Origin: Chlorophyllum brunneum
Lineage: Eukaryota > Basidiomycota > Agaricomycetes > Agaricales > Agaricaceae
Assembly (NCBI GenBank): GCA_963576785.1
Contig: OY756144.1
Coordinates: 2,480,001 to 2,544,000, forward strand
Length of the DNA stretch: 64,000 nucleotides
Direction of reading: 5' to 3'
Each line of letters opens with the position of its first letter. The stretch's first letter is position 1. The notes beneath the pieces are model-generated. The model was not told the DNA's origin, ran no database searches, and worked only from the letters and a program-made list of their open reading frames with translations. A program made the translations under genes and the position numbers. Below are positions 55,161-64,000 of the stretch, piece by piece.

Positions 55161-56217
55161 ATCAGATCTGATTATCTCGCTCGTTATGGGCTGTCTTGGA
55201 ATAGACATCTCTCCCTTTCGCCACTTGGTGGGTAACCAAGATAGAGGCTATGGACTGTTTAGAATAGCACCGTCAATTACATTCATAAACCTTTGAAAGA
55301 GATCGCACCTGGAGAGGAACAGCGATTTGCATCACCATTTCAGCATATAATGCCTTCCGATAAATTGCGAGAGCACTGAGACTTGTCACCGGAATGTTGA
55401 GTGCAGCAGACTCGAGCAAGACGCCTGTAATGTGTAGCTGATAGTTACCAGAAGAATCGGACCCTAAGAACGTTTTTAATATCCTATATCGGCGATGCAA
55501 TAGTCGGATGATGATGTTGGAAGTTGCGAAGATGTTGAGGATGATGTTGCCCAAGAGTGCGCAGCAGAGCAGAATCATTCCAAGGCTGGGTAAACCATCG
55601 CTGATGAAGGCATGGGGATTGAACGTGGTGAATGAGGTAAACCCAAGGGCTGTACCGAACTTGTCATAAGAACAATCAGACTGGTTCTTGAATCGACTGA
55701 CCAATTGTACTGAACAAAAGGCACAGTGGAAAGACCCAACAAATATGATGGAGACCTGCAGGGCGATTTCTGAATAGCGCCTTTTGAACCATATAGCACC
55801 GCCAAACCTACTTTGTCTATAAACATGACTTCCGAACAGAACGCGATATTAGGTACTCACGAGAAGACCGTCAGTCAACATCACAACCAGTCCAATGAAG
55901 GTATTGAAAGGGCCCCAGTAGAAGTAGGTGAGCTTGTCAGGGTCGGTGTAAAATACTGCCCCGAGAAACTGCTGCATATTCTTTGCTTGCAGGATGGTGT
56001 TGAACATCAACACAAGGGTGACATGGCATTGGAGAGCTCTATGTTGGGTCAAAAATTTATTGCCTATGGAAGGTTTTGAGGGATGATTTCGGAGGTGATC
56101 GATGCAGCTAATTGAGAGAGTAAGGAGTGCACCGTATGACATAGTACCAAGTGCCATTCCGAGAATCCAATCCGCTTCCCTACTGGCCAGAGCGGGTCGT
56201 AGGTCATGGAGACTCAT
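55161..56217 (-). CDS. multi-pass membrane protein of a mushroom multicopy family (copy A)
   Basis: Start ATG 56217 (MSLHDLRPALASREADWILG). Exon 1 has three hydrophobic segments and ends DGLLV. An intron (donor GTGAGTACC) leads to WRCYMVQKALFRNRPAGLHH and the segment VFPLCLLFSTIG. The later part has FISDGLPSLGMILLCCALLG, IIIRLLHRRYRI and GVLLESAALNIPV. After another intron it ends SIASILVTHQVAKGRD with the stop at 55161. Seven or so TM segments, the R-C-Y-x-V motif after TM3 and (L/I)-x-ESAAL are hallmarks of an unnamed basidiomycete 7-TM family of unknown function. Between STIG and the next TM the reading frame shifts; I could not place a clean intron there, so the model is partly uncertain or the gene may be damaged. 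Confidence 0.6.
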
Positions 56218-57016
56218 TTGCAAAGTTTGGAATGAGGGGGAAAAGGCGACACGAAGGGAGGTATCACTGGGGTATGAGCTGTTGACAGATTACTATGTCA
56301 GAATATACATAAGTGGCGAAACTTAGGATGGGCTGTTGCGCTACCCTGGTTACCCGTGCAGTGCATGAAAAGTGCATCATTGTTATCTCTAGAGGTGGAG
56401 CCACACGCAGCAGATGTGATTCCTCCATGATGTTGCTGTGATATGTTTGATCAACATCCTCTCTGGTATACTGGGTCTCACCAAAGACTTCATGCGCGGA
56501 TGTGATACCTGATGTCCGAAAGTCATTATTTCCTCCGTTTCTCTGGCGGTGGGGCGATGGGGGTTGGCGAACATATAGTGCGCACTGATGTATTTCCGTC
56601 TTCTCATCACTGGCGTCACTTAGATGCTCTCACCATCATTACCCTTGCACCTTGATGAGATTGTTCGTCACACTCAATTGATTGGTGGCAAGTGTCAGTC
56701 TTGGTCAAACTCTTGGTTTTCTGCCTTTGAAACATGCCATTTGATCGTATCCTCATTCAAATTATATTTGTTCGTGAATGGCGATCACGACTCCAATCAT
56801 GAGGAGTTTGTCGTCGCTGGGACGCGGACCCAACGAATGATATTTGGACGGTGATAGGACATCCGAGTCGGTGGAGCAATCGGGCTGTGGTATTCGGAGC
56901 GCCCCCCCAAAAGTTGAATTTAGCATTGTAAATTAACCTGGCAAGAGAAGCTCCCCAACTACAAGGCATGGCAAACTGAGACGACGTGGCATGATGGCGG
57001 AAATAAAAACGCCTAG
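56218..57016. other. 5' flank of copy A gene, duplicated non-coding
   Basis: Matches 59608-60417 of unit B. ORFs on either strand are not kept in frame between copies. Contains the promoter region of the copy A gene. Confidence 0.4.
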
Positions 57017-57674
57017 TGAAGGTCGATCAACGTTTTTCCCAAAAAAAAAAGGGAACGGTTGGTTTTTTTTTTTGGTCGAGGCGAGCGCGAGCGCGTCCGT
57101 CGGTCGCTGGCTTCGGTTCAACGCTGTTTACAAGGTCCCGGAGAGTAGGAATCCGGAGAATAAATTTATCAGAAGACGGAGTATAGGTATAGAGAGAGGT
57201 GAGGGTACAAAATGTCAAGTAGTAAAAAACGGGCCCCAAAATCAAGCTACCCCCCCCCCTTCCTCGAAGTGGCCTTTATATACCACTTAGTACCGGGTTC
57301 ATCGTGCTTATTCTGAGATACAGAGTGTGTAAATCGAACGAGAATGAACAGAAATTGGTCCATTAAGGAAATGTGAAGGAATGTAAGGTTTTTAGAATTA
57401 AAATAACATAAGTACGCACGAAATCTGAGGCTAGAGAGACTTGAAATATCGGCCATCATTTGTACAGTAAGTCTTTAGCGTATGTGGGTGTTTGAGGTAG
57501 TCAGAGCGCCGTTACACTAGCGGTATTTGCGGTATAGACTGGTCAGGGGCGCGTGGCGGAGCCGTCGTCGTATGACAGAAGCTGTCATCGTTGTATTGAT
57601 GTGCGGGCGTCGGTTTTATATGGAAGAGGGCGCTCGGTTGTTGTTTTTCAAATAACCGTTCGTCCATCTTCACA
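57017..57674. mobile_element. 658-bp TG...CA insertion, probable solo LTR
   Basis: The insert begins TGAAGG and ends CTTCACA (short inverted termini TGAAG/CTTCA). It is flanked by CTAG on both sides (57013-57016, 57675-57678). The duplicated unit B has the uninterrupted site GCCTAGCGTGGCGACC (60418-60433). Inside are an AATAAA (57160), a TATATA (57275), a pair of A10 and T-rich homopolymers (57041-57075) and a C10 run (57250). No coding sequence is present. TG...CA ends, length and promoter-like motifs suggest a solo LTR, although a 4-bp duplication is unusual. Confidence 0.7.
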
Positions 57675-57678
57675 CTAG

Positions 57679-58542
57679 GGTGGCGACCAACAGCACCAAT
57701 GGAACCTACAGATATGTTCCGCAGTTTGGGTTAGGCAGGTAGGTAGAGGGACGGTTATCCAGCCGGGAAGGGAAAATATGGGTATTTGGGACTCGGCAAG
57801 GCCAAAGTTGTCAGTACATTTGGGGCAGTGCGAATGAGGTTTTGGAGTTATCAACTATTGTCGACGCCGAATGGCACAGGTCGGAGCGTTGACTGCTCTA
57901 AAGTTCCTTTTATATTCTCTCATGACGACGGCCATTTTCTCTATTATGCTCACAGTTATTGTTAGCCTACATTAGGACCTTTCTCATTAGTATAAGTAAC
58001 CTACAATTTTCCCCCGTCAGCTCAGTTCTCGTGCGTATCTCGAGCGACTGAGTTTATACTTATTATATTCCTTCACGGGGCTCTAATTAGAATCATCGCA
58101 ACCAACAAGTATGGGCATTCACGAGACGAGGAGTTGTTCCACACCATCCGTTCTGACCTTGACGAATCGGGGCTTGTCCATCACGAGTCGTGTTAACCGA
58201 GATTGTCCCTGAGTGTCGCCAATGTGAGGCATTGTTGCCCCGTGAGTGGCTGCATGATCAGGGGGGGCCCGGGAGGTCTGAATAATGCATTTGGAGGTAT
58301 CGAATGGCAGCCTCACCGGTTGGTGAAGGGACATAGAAAACTCGAGTTGAATTATCACAGTCGAGATTTAAGGAATCGCTCACGTCTTATACGATTCTTA
58401 CAGCAGGTATTTTATCGGTTCCATAATGTGAGGGTTTTGTAATACCGTGACCATCGTTCAAACATTCGAGTTCTACTTTGCATTTATGATATCGTCTGCG
58501 CGATATCAAAAACTCGTCTCCTCTTCCTTCAACACAGTTTCA
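57679..58542. other. end of unit A and start of unit B, no gene
   Basis: 57679-57850 matches 60422-60515. The piece 57850-58085 is present only here. 58088-58125 matches 60533-60570 and marks the tandem junction. 58130-58542 is the start of unit B, homologous to 54754-55160. Confidence 0.5.
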
Positions 58543-60530
58543 TCAGTTCTGGTTGTCTCGTTCGTTATGGGCTGTCTTGGAATAGACATCTCTCCCTTTC
58601 GCCACTTGGTGAGTAACCAAGATAGAGGCTATGGACTGTTTAGAATAGCACCGTCAATTACACTCATAAACAGAATGTAAGTTTGAAAGAGATCGCACCT
58701 GGAGAGGAACAGCGATTTGCATCACCATTTCAGCATATAATGCCTTTTGATAAATTGCGAGAGCACCGAAAATTGTCACCGGAATGTTAAGTGCAGCGGA
58801 CTCGAGCAGGATGCCTGTAATGTGCAACTGATAGTTACCAGCAGAATCGGACCCCGAGACCGTTTTTCTCATTCTATATCGGTGATACAATAGTCGGATG
58901 ATGATGTTGGAAGTTGCGAAGATGTTGAGGATGATGTTGCCCAAGAGCGTGCAGCAGAGCAGAATCATTCCAAGTCTGGGCAAACCATCACTGATAAAGG
59001 TATTGGGGTTGAATGTTGTGAATGAGGTAAACCCAAGGACTGTATCAAACTCGACATAAGAGCAATCAGACTGGTTCTTGAATTGACTGACCCATTGTAC
59101 TGAACAAAAGGCACAGTGGAAAGACCCAACAAATATGATGGAGACCTGCGGGACGATGTCTGAATAGCGCCTTTTGAACCATATAGCATCGCCAAATCTA
59201 CTTTATCTATAAACATGACTTCCGAACAGAACGCGATATTAGGTACTCACCAGAAGACCGTCGGTCAACATCACGAGCAGTCCAACGAAGGTATTGAAAG
59301 GGCCCCAGTAGAAGTAAGTGAGCTTGTCAGGGTCGGTGTAAAATACTGCCCCGAGAAACTGCTGCATATTCTTTGCTTGCAGGACGGTGTTAAATATCAA
59401 CACAAGGGTGACATGGCATTGGAGAGCTCTATGTTGGGTCAAAAAATTATTACCCACGGAGGGTTGTGAAGGATGGTTTCGGAGGTAGTCGATGCAGCTA
59501 ATTGAGAGAGTAAGGAGTGCACCGTATGACATAGTACCAAGTGCCATTCCGAGAATCCAATCCGCTTGCCTATTGGCCAGAGCGGGTCGTAGGTCATGGA
59601 GACTCATTTGAAAGGTTGGAATGACGGGGAAACGGCGACACGAAGGGAGGTATCACTGGGGCATGTGCTATTGGCAGATTACTGTGTCAGAGTTTAAATA
59701 GGTGGTAAAATTTGGGATGGACTGTTGTGCTATTATGGTTATTCGTGCAGTACATGAAAAGTGCATCATCCTCATCTCTGGAGGTGGGGCCGCACGCGGC
59801 AGGTGTGATTCCTCGATGATGTTGTTGTAATTTGTTTGATCAACATCCTCTCTAGTATACTGAGTCTCACCAAGAACTTGATACGCGGATGCGATACGTG
59901 ATGTCCGAAAGTCATTATTTCCTCTGTTTCTCTGGTGGTGAGGCGATGGGGTTTGGAGAGCATATAGTGCGCACTGATGTATTTCTGTCTCCTTGTTACT
60001 GGCGCCACTTCGATGCTCTCACCATCATCTCGCTTGCACCTTGATGAGATTGTTCGGCTCTCAATTGATTGGCGGAAAATGTCAGTCTTGGTCAAATTAT
60101 TGGTTTTCTGCCTTTGAACATGCTATTTGATCGTATTCTCATTGAATTATACTTGTTCGTGAATGGCGATCACGACTTCAATCATGAGGAGTTTGTCGCT
60201 GGGACGCGGACCCAACGATTACTTTCAAGATAGATGTATGACATTTGGACGATGATAGGACATCCGAGTCGGTGGAGTAATCGGGCTGTGGTATTCGATG
60301 CCCCCAAACAAAGGTGAGTGTAGCATTGTAAATTAACCCGGCAAGAGAAGCTCCCGAGCCACAGCCGGTGGGCATGGCAAACTGAGATGAGGTGGCATAA
60401 TGACAGAAATAAAGACGCCTAGCGTGGCGACCAACAGTACTAGTAGAACCAACATGAATACTTGGGACCCGGCAAGGCCAAAGTTGTCGGTACATTTGGG
60501 GTAGTGCGAGTGAGGTTCTAGTTGGGATGG
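58130..60530. repeat. tandem segmental duplication, unit B
   Basis: Homologous to unit A over the membrane-protein gene and both flanks. It l lacks the 658-bp insertion and the extra 230 bp, so it represents the ancestral arrangement at both places. The offset between copies is about 3.4 kb. Confidence 0.85.
58543..59607 (-). CDS. multi-pass membrane protein of a mushroom multicopy family (copy B)
   Basis: Start ATG 59607 (MSLHDLRPALANRQADWILG); the layout is the same as in copy A. Exon 1 carries YFYWGPFNTFVGLLVMLTDG. The later part carries LPRLGMILLCCTLLGNIILN, IIIRLLYHRYRM and GILLESAALNIPV. An intron with donor GTGCGATCTC joins to SIASILVTHQVAKGRD, ending NERDNQN at 58543. In this copy the segment after the first intron is also open in a third frame (FGDAIWFKRRYSDIVPQVSI) that runs straight into the SDCSYVEFDTVLGFTSF segment. 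Either that frame or the WRCYMV frame plus a further intron is the true coding path. Substitutions between copies fall in TM segments and loops alike. Function unknown. Confidence 0.6.
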
Positions 60531-60794
60531 TCGCAGCCAACAGGTATGGGCATTCAGGAGGTGAGAACTCCTGCTCACATGGATAACGTAGAGAGACGCC
60601 GCAACACAAAGACCATGGCCAGGAACCTAGAGGTTCGCTTGAATATTAGCTTTGCTTGCATTGCCTCCCAACACACATATTACTTGGATGCCAGTGCTTC
60701 CTGAATTGCTTGTCTATGATACAAAGAAGTTGTTCGTGAAGGTGTTAAGCTAAAGAAATCGTGGCAACAAATCAATTACGTTCAATAAGAATAA
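59608..60794. other. flank of copy B gene and intergenic
   Basis: Up to about 60530 this is unit B sequence, including the empty insertion site at 60418-60433. From 60570 to 60794 I see no gene. Confidence 0.4.
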
Positions 60795-61933
60795 TTAGAA
60801 ATCGTCCTGAGTGTCATACTCGTCGTCATCTGTGATTCCGTGCTAGAATACACGCATTGACATGAGCGTGCATTTACATGAGTAGGGAAGAGATTACCTC
60901 TGCTTTCCAATGCCGCATCAACCTCCGTGTTGACCGTAGTAATGAATCACCCGTTCCACTCTTATCTTCCCCAAAGCCAGTCTGCTCGCATAAAAGACAG
61001 CAGGCACGAGTAAGTGCTCTCTCCCTTTGAGCGATCATACGTGCTAGCCTCAAAGTCCTTCCGCCCTCAACCTTCAGCCTTCGAACGGCGAGCTCCATTA
61101 CCCTGTCATATTTCCGTAGAGCCTCTTCTGCCCTGCGTACGGCGTTTTCAGCACGTGAATCCGTGGATGAGTCCTTGGCTTCCTCGGCAAGTGTCATCGT
61201 GGCAGGGTATATCGGATGTTCTTCCGAGTCCCGAGACGACCACCCATCGTGGTGGTGGTCTACGTCGGAAATGAAGCTGTCGATGACACGATACAAAATA
61301 GCGAAAGTGATACGACCTAGTCCTGGTACACGACGGCGTTTACCTGGTACCTTGGCATTCAACAAGTTCTGAAAAGTGCGACTATATGAGGTTGTGGAAT
61401 GAAGCAAAGAAGGTTCGACGAACCTCGACGCCTGTCACTACGGGATCTAATTCCTCCAACCACTTTAAATATAGCTCCGTCTCAATGATCCGGTGTGCTT
61501 TGTCCACACGTCTCTTCACGTTGATTTTATGGATGTGAAGTAAACTCTGGACGGAATGCGCCAGGACTTTGCCTGTGGCGAAGGTAAGAACGTGGTTGGA
61601 GAGCATGCCGGATATGCGTACCAGATGACAAGGCCTTGAATTGGTCAATTGTCAGTGGATCCGCCCCCGAGTGGCAGCGTCCCAGGGCGGTGCAAAGGTC
61701 AAACTCGTGGTGTTCATTATAGGCTTTTCGGGATGCAATCTTAACGCCTATCCTTGGGTGAATAGAGACAGTGCTGTAGAGCCAAGCGACCTACGAGCAT
61801 GAGAGGAAGTTGGTGTGACATCGCTTGGACAGGGGGACGAGATGTCTCTACGGGGACGTTTTCTGGGAGTGACATACTCTTCAGTATCGCTGGAATGTGC
61901 GCTGAAAGAGCGCTTGAGCGCGACGCGAGGCAT
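60795..61933 (-). CDS. unrecognised basic, probably nuclear protein
   Basis: The start is ATG 61933 (MPRVALKRSFSAHSSDTEEY), followed by TPRKRPRRD, a good nuclear localisation signal. A short intron (about 38 nt) leads to KIASRKAYNEHHEFDLCTAL and DPLTIDQFKALS. Later exons carry LAHSVQSLLHIHKINVKRRV, IIETELYLKWLEELDPVVTG and GLGRITFAILYRVIDSFISD. A long charged helix follows (AENAVRRAEEALRKYDRVME), then LARMIAQRERALTRACCLLC. The last exon ends HGITDDDEYDTQDDF at 60795. About 370 aa in total. Codon use and in-phase junctions make it a real gene. I recognise no domain. The 38-nt first intron is the weakest part of the model. Confidence 0.6.
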
Positions 61934-62039
61934 TGCAGCTGGAATGTGCAGAGACGCGCGCCAATAAAGCACCGATCAACTCTTTATGGCAGGCTCAACC
62001 GCGTCATGCACGTGACACTCAGTACATTATACCTATGGT

Positions 62040-64000
62040 CTACAACTTTGCCTTGACCTTCTCCTGCTGTCTCAACTCTTTTGCGCGATCACGTAGAACC
62101 CTGCGCAGCAACTTGCCACTCGGCGAGATCGGTATCACGTCCACAAACTCAACTCCACCCGCAAGATGCTTGTACGGAACCTTGTTATCAGCAACATGCT
62201 AAACGAGGTGACGAATCAATCTCCTCCGCTCAATCCATCGGCAGAGATATCTCACTTTGACAATGGATGCTTTGACCACATTCACTTGTTTAGGATCCTG
62301 CCTGACTCTCTCTGCTGCGCTGGCCGTCAACACGACAAATGCCATGGGAACCTCACCACCTTTCGAGGGTGAACAACAATGTTCTCATAGGTTCGAGAGC
62401 GCTTACTGTATTCGTCTGGCACACCGACCACACATGTGTTATTCACATCTTTGTGTTCCAAGAGGCAGCCTTCGAGCTCTGCAGGGGCAACCTGGAATCC
62501 CTTGACCTGGAGAACGTCGTCAACAAAGCTCCAATCACACCCTACCACCTGACAACTTACCTTCATGATTTCCTAACACCAAGAAAAAGCGAATTAACAT
62601 AGGGAAATGCAACCTTCGAGAGTATTATTGCACACCTTGAGACGATCCAGAACCCACACTTCGCCATCCCGACCAATTTTGACCTCGTCACCAGTTCGAA
62701 CCCAGCTGTTCATACCAAGTCAGGTGCTAGGGCGCACTCCGTATAGAAAAAAGCGCACCCGTCCAAGAACGTCTCTTTTGTCCTGTAATGCGTAGTTCAG
62801 ATTTCGGTGCTTCAGGGTCTGGGGCCTGATGGGCCACTTACGCTTCCTCATTGTTCAAGTAACACAAGGCATTCGACGGACTGTACGCTATAAGTTCACC
62901 AGGCTCATCATAACCAGCCAGTAAGCCATCTTGTTTAACTACTCTCGCAATCGTTCCCGGTAATAGGGTCCCACTACCTTGCGGCATTGTTAATCCACCC
63001 ATCCGACTGTCCATTAGAGCTCGGTTAACTCACTTCCTGAGATACCCCGCTTCCGTTCTATGGGCCACATCGTAGTCGCTGTGCAGGTCTCTGTCATTCC
63101 TGTCTCGTAAGGTTAGCCACACGTTGCAAATCACGTAGTCTTCGTGACGAACCGTATGCTTGTCCTATATGCGCATTTGGTAAAAGCTCAAATAACTGTT
63201 GGTTCAATTCGTAGGACAGAGGCGCTGCTCCACACATGATCATCCGGACGTATTCATGAAGCTTGTAGTTCTTGACGGCTGGGTGCTAAGGATGACTTCA
63301 GTGAATATGACTCAACGCCAGGTTATATGGGTGCTGACCTTGCAGAGTAAAACGACCATTGGCGGAACCAAGCTGGCCAACCTTTCAGTAATGTTCAGAG
63401 AAATCGTCTCAAAACACGTACAACAAGTGGCTGATCTTGTGTCGAACAATACTGTTTAGCATCTCCACAAAGTTGAATTTCGGAACGACGACCAATGACA
63501 TCTGGTGGTCGACATGATGAGAACTTACCCAGCCTTCCGAGATACAAGTCGTGATGCTTACCCCACAAAATAGGACGTAGTGTAACTAGAGACAAAATAT
63601 TCAGCCACTCTGATAAGCCGTGAACGACGCACTTACATTAATGACCAGACCATATATATCTGATAATGTTCCATCAAAGGGTTCCTAGCACTTGGGTATG
63701 GGAGCACTCACGATAGAAGGGTAAAACTGATCATCGTATGAGCAAGCCAATACAGAATGAGTGTGCAACAGGGAACAAACCTCCAATGGCGACGTCTCCT
63801 GGTCTATAGCGACGGTCCTCCCAGGCGCAATAGTCTTCGTGGACACGACTATGAACAGCGATCTGTATCACATTCGCAATGGGAGCATAGTGGGGTATCG
63901 CGACGGCCTTGCACAACGAAAGTCAGCCTCAAAATCAAGTTAAGAGAATAGTGCGCACCTTTGGCCGTCCAGTCGTGCCGGAGGAGAAACTTAGGAAAGC
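62040..64000 (-). CDS. AMP-binding acyl-CoA ligase (4CL-like), peroxisomal, partial
   Basis: This is the 3' part of an adenylate-forming enzyme gene that continues past the right edge. Readable exons in order on the minus strand are: YRPGDVAIGGLFPVAHSF (core region near 63800), GYDEPGELIAYSPSNALCYL (near 62910), SWVRTGDEVKIGRDGEVWVL then DRLK (near 62660), and VKGFQVAPAELEGCLLEHKD (near 62480). The last exon has DNKVPYKHLAGGVEFVDVIP, then SPSGKLLRRVLRDR, where the Lys is the conserved catalytic lysine of the C-domain. These match the order A5, A7, A8, A10 of ANL enzymes. It activates a carboxylic acid to the acyl-AMP and then the CoA ester. The protein ends AKL, a canonical PTS1, so it should be peroxisomal. 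Junctions in 62950-63750 were not all resolved. Confidence 0.8.

Larger units (their letters stand above)
54754..57850. repeat. tandem segmental duplication, unit A
   Basis: From TTCCACACCATCCGTTCTGA at 54760 the sequence runs parallel to 58137 onward, with high identity through the membrane-protein gene and its flanks to GCCTAG at 57016. After a 658-bp insertion the match resumes at GGTGGCGACCAACAG (57679) and continues to about 57850. The copies differ by substitutions and small indels. Unit A also has an extra 230 bp or so (about 57850-58085) before the boundary motif AACCAACAAGTATGGGCATT. Confidence 0.85.

Overview
The window looks like nuclear DNA of a mushroom-forming basidiomycete (Agaricomycetes). 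Genes are compact and mostly split by GT-AG introns of about 40-80 nt, with several exons of only 13-21 nt. The protein families are typical of mushrooms: KNH/Kre9-like secreted proteins, DUF6699, a beta-trefoil inhibitor-like protein, multi-copy F-box-like proteins, an unnamed multi-TM membrane family, a P450, and a PPPDE-thioredoxin-PUL fusion. Splicing below was worked out by eye from reading frame, splice dinucleotides and family motifs; no database search was run.

Layout. 1-6.7 kb: partial Rif1-like gene (-), tRNA-Pro(AGG) with a 15-nt intron (-), two KNH/Kre9-like genes (+), an EBP-type sterol isomerase (-) and a decayed NACHT fragment. 6.7-17.1 kb: AT-rich transposon island. It holds a decayed DDE transposase, a complete but inactivated chromodomain Ty3/Gypsy element (two 306-bp LTRs, AGGAA target duplication), and a solo Copia LTR. 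17.2-23.8 kb: three host genes on +, an unrecognised protein, an ARID (Swi1-like) chromatin protein and a carnitine acetyltransferase with dual-targeting architecture. 23.8-33.8 kb: second transposon island, dominated by a young complete Copia element on - (two 572-bp LTRs, CAGGG duplication) whose gag-pol frame is broken by only two nonsense codons.

33.8-53.5 kb: sparse host genes. These are two F-box-like paralogues (-), a beta-trefoil inhibitor-like gene (+), a DUF6699 gene (-), an intact P450 (-), the PPPDE-thioredoxin-PUL gene (-) and a small DUF427 gene (+). 53.5-60.6 kb: a tandem segmental duplication carrying two copies of a multi-TM protein gene. One copy of the unit has a 658-bp TG...CA insertion; the other preserves the empty site. 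60.8-64 kb: an unrecognised basic protein gene and the 3' part of an acyl-CoA ligase ending in the peroxisomal signal AKL, both on -.

How the parts relate. There are no operons. The carnitine acetyltransferase (candidate mitochondrial and peroxisomal forms) and the AKL-ended acyl-CoA ligase both suggest peroxisomal acyl-CoA metabolism. The Gypsy and Copia elements use different inferred priming mechanisms: self-priming for Gypsy, and an initiator-tRNA anticodon-arm site for Copia. Both carry LTR differences that are almost purely transitions, pointing to a C-to-T process acting on repeats.
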